Position numbers and translations under genes: made by a program | Shown here: piece after piece, positions 28,097-41,548 of the stretch | Position numbering within the stretch: the stretch's first letter is position 1 | How the letters are laid out: every line of letters starts with the position of its first letter | The notes under the pieces: generated by a model | Seen by the model: the letters and a program-made list of their open reading frames with translations, nothing else | Told to the model about the DNA's origin: nothing | The model's database searches: none | Source: Lamellibrachia satsuma | Lineage: Eukaryota > Annelida > Polychaeta > Sabellida > Siboglinidae | Assembly (NCBI GenBank): GCA_033239005.1 | Contig: BSQZ01000001.1 | Location: forward strand, 8,192,000 to 8,255,999 | DNA length: 64,000 nt | Reading direction: 5' to 3'

Positions 28097-28927
28097 GTCT
28101 ACATTTACCTGTTCATACTAACTCTCAGACTTCTCTCCCTTAATTACTACTTAAAAATGTTGATACAAATTTTTCCAGATTGAAAAACGTATATTGACTT
28201 TACAATGTTTTGACACAATGCAAGTGTGCGACGTGCAATAATTACCACCTAAATATGTTTACAAACATTTATCTCTGATGATTATGTTATAGATTCTTTT
28301 TTGAAAGCTTTGTGTTTTTCTAACAACACTCTGGTGTCATATTGGTAATTATTTTCCATGAAGTTGCGAATTTCCAAGATGTCAGACTGTGTTACAGTTC
28401 ACTACCCAGCACTGCAGGACACGGTGGTGATCATATTTCTCACATGACCAACATTTTTCAATTTAGTACGTGGGCCTTGATTGGCAGATTTTTTTCAAAA
28501 TGAGTCCAGTCCACCCAAGACAGTTTTGCAAAACACACTCAGTCCTTGGTAACCACAAATGAGCAAGACAGAAGATTACCATTCGCCTGTTGTTGAAAAT
28601 GAAAGATGAAGAAAGCAGAAAGGTAATCCAGATAACTCGGAAAAAAAACAACTAATCTAAACCCAACTAATCCCACAACAGATCCATCTGTGGAAATATT
28701 TTCTTGAGAATCTGTTAAATTAATCCAAGTCTTTTTATTGTTAGTCTGTGCTATTTATAAGAAATATATTTAATACTTCAAAACGATCTAAGTTGAATGA
28801 TGTTTTTTTTCAAAATGGGCTCAGTCCATGGACATTGGTAAAAATGCTTCATTTAAAATAAATCATAATAACCTTATTTTGACAAATGGATTTGTTTTCA
28901 TCAGGCATCTAATAGAGAGTATTTACA

Positions 28928-28931
28928 TGCG

Positions 28932-28988
<57 letters not shown>
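28928..28988. repeat. (CA)n(TA)n microsatellite
   Basis: A run of CA followed by TA dinucleotides, with no further structure. Confidence 0.9.
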
Positions 28989-28990
<2 letters not shown>

Positions 28991-30529
28991 GTGCATATAA
29001 AGTAATAACATAAAACACAAATTTAAGTAGTGTTATTTTGCTTTTGTTGTTTACTCAAAATGGTAAGAATGGACTGAGTGCATTTTGGAATATGGCTCTT
29101 CAATTGGCTCTTAATAAGTCTTGTATAACTGGGCTCAGTAAATAGACAGTGGTCATGTTTTTTTTTACAAATTATAGGGAAGAGAACGAAAGCTAGGGTA
29201 TGGTGATGTAGCTACATACTGATACAAAACACACCTGTTCGATGAGAAAAAGGAAGTTGTTTATTATTAATGCTATACAGATATATTCATGTACTGGTAG
29301 GCTGCCGCGTGCACTAGTTCCACTACATTCACACTGGCCCCCCCTCCTTACTGATGTAACCAGTGATGGGGTACTTATTGTATGTGCTGTCTCCATGCAG
29401 CTAGGCTAAATATAACCCTGAAGGGAATCTGCCACACAGCAGCCCTATAGTCATACTATATCCAATGTCTTCTAGAGGTATTGCACAACTTGGGTTGGAG
29501 AAACACATCATCTAAAGTAACCAAACATAATAGGCCACGCCCATGTGTCGCTGTTATATTTGGACCCAGTTCCAGATATAAACTGGGTCCAAAATTTTGT
29601 CTGTCCAGTAACTGGCTTTTCTCGTGTAAATTGTTTTGATAAAAAAGGTAAGTATTGTAAGTATGAATTAAGTATTCATTTGTGATTTGATCAAACTTGT
29701 CAATGAAATTATACCACTGTTAGGTTATTTTGGGTCCATCTTTATGCAATCTCAGAAAATATTACAGTAGTCACAAACAATAATATTAGGTGAAGTATAC
29801 ATCCTGCACAAGTAGTGTAACTATCTATTCTGTTATTAAATAAGTAGCCGAGACAAACCGATTATCAATCATGTGCCCTTGTGCATCAGTGAAGAGGACA
29901 AGTAAGTATGACTTGAATGTACAACTACAGAGTGTACTTTGTAGACTTTTGATATAGCAGCCTGGTCAAACTTTAAAATTAATAATAGCAGAAACTCAAG
30001 AACAGTGAAAATTTGCCATGCATTTGATGAATATTAACAACGCGCTAGGAATGTCACTGGAAAACAAATAAACTTTGTGGAGAAGACATGCCAACCTGGA
30101 GACAGGTTATAGTTATCTTGATTGTTCCTTCAAGTCTCCGCAATGTGCCTGTCATATGCGCAATGGGCTTTTCACATGCCTACTGTGACAAACCCATGAG
30201 GAATGTTGATGTATTCCCTGCAGTGTTCCCCCTGTCCCGAGTCCCTTTCCCATCCCTACTTTCTGATTTCTTATCTGACAATTCAGCTTGTAGTGGCAGT
30301 ATCAGGTTTCAGTTGCATTGTCCCCTCCCCCTGCAGTTGCATTATAGAAACTCTGATTCATCATTTCAGATTCATGACATGTCAGTGAGTAGTCAGTTGG
30401 TTTTAGTTTACGGTCCTTTTCTTTGTGAAGGTTTTTAAGCATGTTAGGGCAGAATTATTTCTGAATTTTGGCATATATAAGTATTATTATTATATTGTGA
30501 TGTGCTTGTAAGGCTACAGTGCAGTCTAA

Positions 30530-30836
30530 TTGCTTTTCTCATAAAAGTGTGTGTTATATAGTATAAACTGTGCTGACATCTGGACAGCCCAAATGTGTTT
30601 TAAAGAACCACAATTAAAAACATAATTTGGCCGTTGTATTTTGATCTGTTTATGAATATCGACCTAGCCATTCTTACAATGTATACATGATAATTGGGGC
30701 AGAACATTCAAATTCAATACGTAATGTACAGTCAAATTATATTTTACAAATTTGTGGTTCTTTAAAACGTATTTTGGAAATCAGTATGTTAGAATAAATA
30801 TAGTTTATACTGTATAACATGATTTTACAATAAAAG
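30530..30836. mobile_element. Foldback repeat, about 100-bp arms; related copy near 48,990
   Basis: The left arm (about 30,530-30,630) and right arm (about 30,734-30,836) are imperfect reverse complements; they include an exact 17-bp match, GTTTTAAAGAACCACAA at 30,597 against its complement at 30,752. A related sequence with GACAGCCCAAGTGT and AAACCACAATTT occurs at about 48,990-49,100 in a later CIC intron, so this is a dispersed family. Confidence 0.7.
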
Positions 30837-32441
30837 CTATCAATCTTTGTATCTTTATGTTTTGTGATTTCTTAATGTGACAAAATTGCACCCATTCAAC
30901 AGGGCACTGTAATTTTTTAAAGATAATAATAACAGTTCTGTCTAAATAGCATTTATACAATATTATATTTTTTAATAGCTGCAATAACTTCAAATGGTTA
31001 TTTGGGGAGGGGTGGAATATAATATGTACAAACTCCACACAACAATGGATTGCACAATCCATGTTTGATTTTAAGGAGTTGTGAGAAGCATAGTGGCATC
31101 GTGTCACTATAAAAAATCTACAATATCATTTGCCAATACACAGAGTCGGGTAACAGCCTCTATTATAATAATGTATTCTGGCTATTTTTGACTGTGTTGC
31201 CTTAGATGCATGTACTGTACATAATTGGAAGGGCCCACCACCGTATTACTCCAGAAGCTCTTCTTCGGGGAGTCGGGGTCACCCGAGTGTTGCCGATTCA
31301 AACCAGCCAGTGCTGGGAAATATTGTTGACCATGTCTGGTAAATCAGCGTAGAAAAAAACCTTTCTTTTAGAATGTCAATGAATTGGCCAACAGATTAAT
31401 AATTTAATAACAGTCACAAGTACACTTGGGGTCAATTACATTATATAAATTTCAGTTACACACCAATTCAAAAATACCAATTTCCAATTCCATATTGAAA
31501 TAAAAGTATTTGAATAGAGCTACCAGAGACATACATACTCAAAACCCAAAACTAATATCTATTTTAGAGAAGCTTTCTGCATATTATAGTACATACCAAA
31601 TTGAAAACAAATATGATATATGCAACATATTATATTTTATTTATTATTTGTAGCAAATAATTTGAGTAAAAAAGTTACATGGTGTACATAATTGAAAAAA
31701 ACTTATTGAAAATAACAATTACATTTTGACTGATTCCAATTCTGCCACTAGGTGCCTGGAGTTTAGTGTGAAAAGGTGACTGTGTTGTACACACACTGAA
31801 AAATTGACATTGTGCACACATTGGCATTGAAACAGACATGTAAAGATATGTACTAGTATTATGTATAGCACCTTTGTAAATAGTGTTTTCGTGGGTGTGT
31901 GGGTGTGGTTTTATAAGCAGCAATGCATGAAGTCCACAACTACTTGTGTTAATATTTTAGAATCTTATTCGAATAACTATTTATGGTGGCACGTTTTAAT
32001 GTAGATATGCTGTTTTGGGTATATATATATATATATGTAATATAAAATATTATATACTATGAATGTTCTGCTTATGATTTTTTACATGTCAATCTTTACA
32101 TGTTTGATTGGCCAGTGACCATGATATGGCTGACCACAGTCAAAGAACTTAAACAATAACAATGCATTGCTTTCAAACTGTTTTTGGAATAAATAAGGTT
32201 GTTTTTATGATTCTGAAAGCCACGCCTGAGTTAGAGTGTCTGTAAGTGAAAGTGCTCACACTTTAACTTAGCAATGATATTGGTACACAGAAACCGCAAA
32301 TAAAGGACACCGACACCATAATTAGAACTATAAAAAATAATGCCACCTTTGTATAGTACCATATTATCTGCCCCGTTCTGTTGTGTAATAATCTGCTTAG
32401 AAGTATTTAAGGACACATTTCTCTACATCTATAGGTAAGTA

Positions 32442-32547
<106 letters not shown>

Positions 32548-33359
32548 GGATAGGATAGACACATAATTATAATGTGGGACACTACAAAACACAAAACACA
32601 TTCGACATAAATTCAAAGATTACATAATATATACTAAATGGCTGCCAGAAAATCATGAAATGACAGAGACATATTTGCTAAAAACTAAATGCTTGCTGGA
32701 TGGAGAAGAGGGCACTACAAATTTAGTGATGTTGTCCCCACCCCGCAAAGGAATCAAGGGGGGAGAAGAATATTATAGTCACAACACAGTCCTGACTACA
32801 AAATTCGCCAATGTCCCATGTTGGGTATGAATTTGTGCATGCCCAGGGCAGTCAGTGGATTCCAGTGTGGTGGATATTATTTCTGGCTGATTTAGCCTTA
32901 GGCTTAGGTGAATTTGTTTATTTCGGTACATTTATATGGATCCAAGTAACAACAGTAATAAATGATACTGTAACCTGGCTCTCTGGGGAAATGTCTGCTA
33001 GGCACTACTATACCAACTGGATAAATAATGATAAACAGGCCAGTCCTCAGGGTTTTAAAAAGGGGGTTCGGACGTACACAATTAACCTGGGCCCTGGCAT
33101 TACTGGGATGATTTAAAAAAACGTTACAAGTTAAAATAATTCTCTCAAAATGGGTTCGTTTGAACCCCCAACCCACCCCTCCGAGGACGGGCGTGGTAAA
33201 CAATAAAAAATTTGCAAAATGCAATGACAAATGACCTATTTCGTATTTGATGGTGTTCTTAAGTCTAAGATTTGTTGTGGTATGTGACAATCACAGTCTT
33301 GGACTATTTTCCTACTCATTGTACAACATTGTACACCAGCCATGGCAGTATACCAAACA

Positions 33360-33700
33360 GGAACAGCGGTCGCGTAGTGTCTGACTCAGAAAGCCCACTC
33401 GGTGACGCGCTTATGTCATTTATTTTTACGTCGCGCGTTGTACTCCCGACTCGGAATGCGACCTTAGCTTGCGTACTCGTCTCGTGCTTATCTCTCGTCC
33501 GGTACCTGGGAAACAGTCTCGTCGCTGATTGGGTGACCCAAATGTAAGCAGCCAATCAGATGAAATACATCGGTCAATAAATGACACCAATCAGCTTGCA
33601 GGCGCCAATCAGATTGCATCTGATTAGCATAATTTATGGGGCCTACCATTGATCGGCCAGACTGCAGCCGACGTTGGCGTTGCGTCGCCGTTGGCGAAAG
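33360..33700 (+). promoter_or_regulatory. CCAAT-box cluster in CpG-rich patch; candidate internal CIC promoter
   Basis: Four CCAAT boxes lie within 82 bp: ATTGG at 33,528 and CCAAT at 33,552, 33,587 and 33,605, each in a CCAATCAG-type context (NF-Y consensus, established knowledge). The region 33,360-34,150 is richer in CpG than the rest of the intron. This is where a promoter for the short CIC isoform could be, but no start exon with a matching donor was found just downstream. Confidence 0.4.
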
Positions 33701-36164
33701 CAAGGAGCATGCAGAATGGCCGAACCTTTCGCCGTCCGCGCCGATAACCTTATATTGTGGACAGCGTGTCTGGGCAGCCGGCCAGCATTCTTCACGGCCA
33801 ACGTTCGCAGATAATTCGACCATCGGCGTTGCCAGCAAGAGCAGCGTGCCCACTAAAATGCCTATCTATATAACCACGCTAAATCCCTCTGCCTTGGCCT
33901 GGGGGGGGAGTTGGGCTTAGCCGGCTTAGGATTGTTGTATTGCAAATGCGTGGCCACGAGTCAGATTTCGTGTTGTGTGTACATCTGAGCATAAATGAAT
34001 TTTTTTATCTTACTTCCGCAGCTCAAGTTTTATCCACGACGACATCACAGTGACACCGTCTGTCACCGCAGTGGCAAATACTCTTCGTGGTGTTGTTTGT
34101 GGCCGTCTGAAAATAGATACTGACGTCAGCAAAACAATAACTGCGTCTCCGGAGGGAGCGGAAGGGGGTCGGAGGCAGGACCGATAGGCCACATGGGGAC
34201 ATTGATTTTGTTTATGGTAGAACACTTTAACAACAGGTGTGCTACCAGGAACGAGCGACGTTGGCCCGTTATTGATCATGTTATTTTCCAGTTTATAGAG
34301 TTTATTTTAAAGCCATTGGCATTGCAGTTTGTGTAATCGAAACAATACCTAAGGCTAAGCCTTGCCGCCCTTGGCGAAAGCTAAACGTAGCTGTGCAGTT
34401 CACTGTGTCTGTGGGCGACGCTTGAGTAGGTGTGTGTGTTATGTATAGCGTTGATGATGGGGCGGGGGGGGGGTGGAAACAACAAAACCTACCTAGTATT
34501 CACTGCAACATGCTAGCTCATATTGTGCAACTTTTTGATGTAGTTTTTTTGTGAAATCATCCGTCAAACTGTTAAATTAGTTAATGCTTGTTTAAGCATT
34601 AATTGAAGTGGCAATCAAAATGCTGAAAAATCATGATTTTCTTCCTTTGTGAAATTTCGTAACTTTTTATGTGCTTGGCAAGAGGATGGAAGTCACGCCC
34701 ATAATCAGCATTGACCCACACAGTGCTTACCATTTTGGATATCCACTATTTTGATCCTTACCACATCTAACAACTAACGTCAATTCTTTCGTTTATTTGA
34801 AAAAAATAGACATTTCTTTATTAAGTCGACTGCAGATGTTACATAAACTATTCATACACTACATATTTGGACACCAGTGAACCAGATTTGCAAATCAGTT
34901 GAGGAAGCAGTTTTAAGCATTTCTTAATTTGTCCTTTCACATATTTAGGGATAGTTAAAAAAATTATTGACTAAATGGAATATGACAACAAATTACTAGG
35001 CCTATATTTTTAAGAAACATAGGTTTCAATATTGTTCCATTTATGTTGACGTTCCTCACACCAGGAGTCCTTATAGTATCCACTGTACTTGCTGTGTAAA
35101 TTTGGAACAATACCAAATAAATACATTTGCCTATCAACCAGACTTTATTATGAAAATATTTAAAACCTGAATTTTGAATTTTATCTAATAAATATTGATG
35201 TGATAATTGGATATTTGGTGATCCAATCCTCATAAAATGTCTTTAGCAGGATCTTGGTGAATGACGATTATTTAATTCGTTATGAGCTTTGTGCAATTGT
35301 GCCATATGAAGACAGTGGTAGAAAATGCTTCAGAAACACCAGTTGGAACTATTGCTATAGTTGACTAGGTTAAATCACCAGTTGTATGCTGAAAACAGTG
35401 TCTCCCCAAACGGGGTGTAGGCCCTTTTACCTGCTGTTTCTAATCTTCATCTGGCGTAAACACTCGAGCAGAAAGGCACCTGGTCACATCTGCGGGATTA
35501 ATTTTTTTAAACATGTCACATGCTGGGAGGTTAATGAAGTTGACAAAGCACGATGAGATTTGTTAGGGAATGACGGTGCGCGAAGTCTGAATGTGGAAAC
35601 ACCTAAAAGCACTTTCCTATTCAAGGGGGAAATGCATCAGGACAGATCAAGTCTCATCCTCTTTGTCCATGCGGAATATAATATCATAGACGTTTATTGA
35701 TTGTGGGAAATATAAATAGGTGTCACGACATTCCATTTCCATTATAAGGAATTAGTGAAGCTATTTCTGTCGGTTTGACAGCATGGGTGTTTCTGGACTG
35801 AAGTTGTTGAACCCGAACGTGGGCATGAGGCTAACTGTCAAGACTTCAGCAGGAGCAATCTCACCTGTGTCAGGTGTTTTAATAGCAGATCTTTTACAGT
35901 AGCAGCTGACCTTTTAGCATGCCGCAGTACGGTGGTTACTACGTGGGTGATGCTTAGTAACCATGCCGCAGCTTAGAGGTTATAATACAAATGGGGTAAC
36001 TCGCACGAATACACATTCAAAAACTGGATTGAGCAAGTTAACCATAGCATATATAATTAACATTTGTATTGTCCCGTTAAATTTTTTCTTACACGACACA
36101 GAATCTTGAATGTTTTGCTCTTTATTACCACAATTCATTCAGCTGTGAAAATAATGCCCTGACA

Positions 36165-36167
<3 letters not shown>

Positions 36168-36206
<39 letters not shown>
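36168..36206. repeat. (GT)n microsatellite
   Basis: About 19 uninterrupted GT units. Confidence 0.95.
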
Positions 36207-36208
<2 letters not shown>

Positions 36209-36439
36209 GCACCTAAAACAAAGTTTAACCTGGTCAAGCGTGCTTCCTCTGCTCTGCACCCACAATGTGTGCATGTGTGTGTGCAAATTGCTACCCATTT
36301 CTGCTAAGGAAACCAGATTTTAATGGCACTAGCATGGACGTCCGCGGGGGGACTTGCTCCTCATTGGATCTGGAATTTTTTCAGACATATTTGTGAGCTG
36401 AAAGTATATGTTTACTTTACATCTTATATATATATATTA

Positions 36440-36483
<44 letters not shown>

Positions 36484-36727
36484 TTGAATGAACAGTAGTT
36501 AATTTGTTAATCATATCTGATTAAATATGATTGTGCACATATGATTTCAAGTACAAATAAAACTGTGTTAAAACGAATTGGATTTGAATTTTTCGTTAAT
36601 CTAGGATTTAAAAAGTTGGAATTGATAATTTGGAATTGTAAATGATTTTTGCAAGGCGGAATTGGAATTGATTTTATGGAATTTGCTGGAATTGGAATTG
36701 ACAAAACGGAATTTACTTCATGTCTGG

Positions 36728-39044
36728 TAAATGTACTATTTACATAATGCAGTGTTGTGTTTGTAAAGTTCATTACTCATATCAATTAATACCTACATCA
36801 TTGCAACCAGGGCTTCTAACTACATCAGTATCCCTGGCAGATAACCCCGTTGAAACATGGAACCTTCTGTTGCCGAGTTAACCATTACCAACCGTCCCTC
36901 AGATTTTAGAGGCGTGAATAAGGGAACTTAAACTTAACTTTAATTGAGAGTGCCCTGTCATCGCTGGTCAGAAGGGTAATGATAAGTATTTTGTGAGAAC
37001 GCTCTTTGAAGTTTGGGCGCTGGTGCGTCTAGTTCCCAGAAAGAAGACAGGAAGTGGGACGAAGTACAAATGGTTCAGTGTACATCCAACCACACATGGT
37101 GTGCAATTAACTGACAAATCCACATTTCAACAGGTCAATCTGCCAGTTGTAGTGTAGTACTACCAACACCCCTGGGTAGCAAGGATGAATACCAAGGTCA
37201 TCAACGTTTATCACATTTGGTCTTTGCCACTGCTAAATTACTATTAATATATCTTGGCTGATAAAAGACTGTGAACAACCATTTACATAATTATGAAGTT
37301 GACTGATACCATTATTTAGAAAATAGGAAAACTATTGTCATTATTTTTTTAGTATTTCGTGTGTGTGTGTGTGCGTGCGTGAGTGTGTGTTTACTTTACA
37401 TCTTATATATATATTTATTTATATATATATATTTACATCTTATATATATATAATTATATTATATATAGAAAATATGCATAGAAAATTTGCTATTTAAACC
37501 CAGTGACTGGCTAAGAACTTAGGTTTTAAAGATGAGTCATGCTGATTAATACAATGTAGTATTCATGACACTTGGCAATAAAGAAGAAAGATATATACAG
37601 CCTGTATATATGTGTGTGTGTATGCGTGCATGCGTGTGTTTCTTCTTCCTTGTCCCTCCTTGGAAAGATTCCTGCGGATGCCCCTAGGGACCAGGGAATA
37701 TGGAATTTAGTGATATGTAAAGTCTACAGTGTACACTACAGGACGGAAAGATTGGAGACATCTGTTAGATGCCTGTCCACCTATGACCACAATCTATGTT
37801 GGTCACTGACGTAAGGCGCAAGAACAACTGTGATAATATCTCACTAATTGCAACAACCCCGTAGCATTTAACAAAGCGGCTGTGTCACATGACTGACCAA
37901 GGCTACCTGTATGAATGTTGGACCTCATTGTCTGGTCAGTTTTAGTATAGTAGAAACCTGAGTGGTTAGTGTGCCTGCCCTGATCAAGGCACCTTGGTCA
38001 AGGCACCTCGATCACTCACAATGCTCCAACATTTTGATCCTGCATTGGCAGTTCCTTGGCAAGGTTCCAGTGCTCAAGCACCAGTAATAATTATATATAT
38101 TCTGCCATGAAATGGCTAAATGGAGCAAATGATGACAAGGTGTTTTTTAAATATTGGACAAAACATTTTTTTTCTCTGGTGTATATTATGGCACAGTAAT
38201 TATCCACAATTCTATGGACTATTTGATTAGGTGTCTTAATAAAAAAAAACGACTAGTACGTTTTGTGACATTGGTTATTTGGTGAATTAGTGTCACTTGC
38301 TTCCTTTTTTGTCATATAATTATTTTAGTGGTTTTAATTAATGAAAACAAGAAAAGATTATAGAATTAACAGGACTTCAAAGGAGATTTGTAGATACTAC
38401 GAATTAAGAAATACTGCAAAAATAATGATGATGGTTTTCCCATTTTCAAAATAGTGGTATCAGACAGTCAACTTCATAATTATTTAAATTGTTGTTCACA
38501 GTCTTATCAGCCAAGATATATTCATTGTAATTTAGCAGCGGCAAAGGCCCAATGTGATAAACGTTGATGACCTTGGTATTCATCCTTGCTACCCAGGGGT
38601 GGTAGTAGTACTACACTACCCCTGGCAGATTGACATGTGGAAACGTGGATTTGTCAGTTAATTCCACACCGCCGTGTGCGGATGGCAGATGCACACTGAT
38701 TCATTTGTACTTCGTCCCACTTCCTGTCTTCTTTCTGTGAATTAGACACACCCATGCCCAAACTTCAAAGAGCATTCTCACAAAATACTTATCATTACCC
38801 TTCTGATCAGCGATGACAGGGCACTCTCAATTAAAGTTAAGTTCCCTTATGCAAGCCTTTAAAATCTGAGGGACGGCTGGTATTGGTTAACTCGGCAACA
38901 GAAAGTTTCATGTTTCAACGGGGTTATCTGCCAGGGATACTGATGTAGCCAGAAACCCTGGTGGCAAGGGTGTTGGTATTAATTGATATGAGTAATGAAC
39001 TTTTACAAACATACCATTGCATCATGTACTAAATAGTACATTTA
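36728..39044. mobile_element. Large inverted-repeat element, arms about 620 bp
   Basis: The left arm (about 36,728-37,345) and right arm (about 38,421-39,044) are reverse complements over their whole length with scattered mismatches and small indels. Shared landmarks include AACCCCGTTGAAACATG / its complement, CCCTCAGATTTTA and TACCCAGGGGT. The 1.07-kb centre has no transposase. It contains GT and TA runs and, near 37,950-38,110, a possible tRNA-derived (SINE-like) segment. It is a foldback or long-TIR non-autonomous element, family unknown. Arm divergence suggests it is not recent. Confidence 0.88.
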
Positions 39045-39924
39045 CACACTATTCTGTTAAATGCAACACACATACACACAACTGTTTGTTGACAGTGTTG
39101 TATAGAATATACTGTCATATACTCATTCATTGGTCAAATCGCCAAATTCATGATTGTGTTTCCATACTGGATATGAGAGCTGCGGCCTGATTGGAGGTGG
39201 GTTTCAATAAGTTCACAATGTTCACTTTTCAGAAACAGTTGTGGTTTGTTTTGTTTGAGGCTGAAATTACGAGTCAGGATGCTAGTGGCATCTGCAAGTT
39301 GGCATGACTGGTCGCACCTCTTAGTTGGTATGACTGGTAGCATCTACCAGTTGGCATAGCTGATGGGACCTGTGTCTACCAGTGCCAAGCCCTTATATAC
39401 TTCACACGTACATTGTCTTCCAGTTTCCTTCCATTGGCCACATTCTGTTTCCTTCCATGTGCCTTCTCCAAACCTGTCCATGCATGCATTTTTACACACG
39501 TGTGCAAACTCATGCATGCTGGATCTTCTACTAATACAAGTTCTTTTCAATAACAATAAATTTATGATTAGCAGTTCTGTAAAGCATTCCATGATAATTG
39601 ATATGCATGTGCTAGATTGAAATCCTTTTGGATGGTTTGTATTTAAGTTGGCAGTGAGCCATTACTTTAGTTGTCTGAGGACTTGTTGTCGTTAATATGT
39701 GCATTGACCATATCGATGTGGCTGTAACACTTCATAAATAAACATGGATAAAATGGTTCATTCCTTCTTAGATTTTGTGTGGACCGTGTGAGATTACATG
39801 AGGCTGGTGTCCTGAAGGGTAACTGGCCAGCCTCCACAGTGTCAGTACTGCTGTGATTTATCAGTTGTGTTTGTCAGTTGAGGTCACTCTACAGGTTTGC
39901 ACCCTGAGGGTCTGATGAAGTATA

Positions 39925-40140
39925 TCACTGTCCTGAGCACACTGACCAGAGCTGTGGTCACTCTCAGTGACCACTGCCCTGGAAACACTGACCAGACCTG
40001 TGTTCACTCTGAATGACCACTGACCCAGGAACACTTTACTCTGTTAATTGGCAGATTCCATAAGCCAGGATTGACCAGACCTGTGGTTGCTATGAATGAC
40101 CACTGCCCTGGGAACACTGACCAGACCTCCAAACTATAAA
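39925..40140. repeat. Degenerate tandem repeat, GACCACTGCCCTGG / ACTGACCAGACCTG
   Basis: Four imperfect units of about 55 bases, each with GACCACTG, CCTGGRAACACTGACCAG and CCTGTGGTCACT. A non-repeat insertion of about 50 bases splits the third unit. Confidence 0.75.
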
Positions 40141-41348
40141 TGACCATATGCAGTGGCTAGTCTGGTTCAACAATGTAATTCAATTCAAATAAGTTGTCTG
40201 TGTTATAAGTGTGTATTCCCTGTCGTTGGTCCATGTAATCATTTGTTTAAGTTTGTCTAATTGATCGTTTTCGCCTGTGTAATATATTTTTGGTGCATGA
40301 AACATCTCCATAGCAATATTTATAAGATAAAAAAGACCAGTATTTGTTTTCATCTGGAATATATTTCAAACATAGGTTGTAAAAGTTGTACCTGAGAAAC
40401 TTCTGTTGAAATCATTCCTTTTAAAATGCCATGTAGTGGGAGTTTGTAAACACTTGTGACCCATTTGGCAAGAGAGTGCCATGAACCCTGGATGGTGTCT
40501 TTCTAGGGTCTATGAGCCATGTACTTGCATGGTTCCATTCAATGAGGTGTTAATATCTAGGCCCTTGGATCAACAAGTCCCTGGATCAGCGCAAGCAGGA
40601 CTAGTTAGTTGGGCCCTGGAGCAGTGCAATGTGGAATAATGAATCATTATAATTGCCGGACTGGTAGGGTTGTAGTAGTTTTAAGTTTTCACAGTTACTA
40701 AATTATTATTAAAATGTTGAATGTCTGTGTAATGGCATTGTCTGCAGTAGCCATTAATTGGAAACAGCACCTGGAATAAAATTATATTTGGTATGGATAT
40801 GTTATAAAGATCAATGCATGTGTACTGTATGTCTGTGCAGAGTTCAGACATTACTGGGTTTTCTCAACCTTTGATTTTGTGGAGCAGAAAGTCAGTCCGA
40901 TGGGACGCTGCAGTTTTTTCTACGCAGTCACAGTAATGACTGTTTTTCCTGCAGAGTGAAGGAAAGAGTCTGTTGCTGTTTATGTTCTGTTGTCTGTAAT
41001 GCTGAGTCAATATGTTGCTTTCCTATCTTGTTTTAATTGTGACCAGACCAACAGGGACCTAGAAAAGACGAGATAGAATATAATAGATCATCATGACTGG
41101 GGAAATACTGGTATTTTGGCAGAAGTCAGGCCAGGGAATTCTTACTGTCATTTCATCCAAAAAGATACATTTTCAAAGGAACATTAAACGGAAGTAAATT
41201 AAAATGTAATTAACTGGCAATAGTAAGCTACGTGGATATTATTGGATTTGGAAAGTATAGTTTCTGCAGCCCGTTAATGCCCTCGGATTACAGATTCAGC
41301 AAAACGAAGCGTTTGTCTCTTCCTTATTTATGTTTCTTCTCTCCCCAG

Positions 41349-41495
41349 CCTCCAGTTCAACAGACCCTGGAAGTATCCCCGTCTTCCCGTGGCATTCCCT
41401 TGTTCCCTTTCTCACCAACTCCCAGCCGTCAGACATCCCAGCGTTGAAGCAAGCCCTGCCAGCACCCCGGGAAGCTGAAAGCCAGGGAGACTTGG
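41349..41495 (+). CDS. CIC: CIC exon 2: first exon shared by long and short isoforms
   Basis: This 147-nt exon enters and leaves in phase 1 (acceptor CTCTCCCCAG, donor GTAAGC). It encodes PGSIPVFPWHSLVPFL, matching human AVFPWHSLVPFLAPSQ, the short peptide by which CIC binds the AXH domain of ataxin-1 and ataxin-1-like (established knowledge). The rest (SQPSDIPALKQALPAPREAE) is not conserved. Conservation of the peptide implies that the ataxin-1 partnership also exists in this animal. Confidence 0.95.
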
Positions 41496-41548
41496 GTAAG
41501 CAAATATCTTCTACAAATCTCAGTCAGGCCTCACTCTAGCCACACCTA

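Noticed and set aside
31240..31340. tRNA- or SINE-like sequence near TTGCCGATTCAAACC
   Set aside because: A partial B-box-like word is present, but no A box at proper spacing or cloverleaf could be drawn.
34441..34500. ATG TAT AGC as a possible CIC-S start (human CIC-S begins Met-Tyr-Ser)
   Set aside because: Only three residues match, a poly-G run follows, and there is no donor in the required phase.
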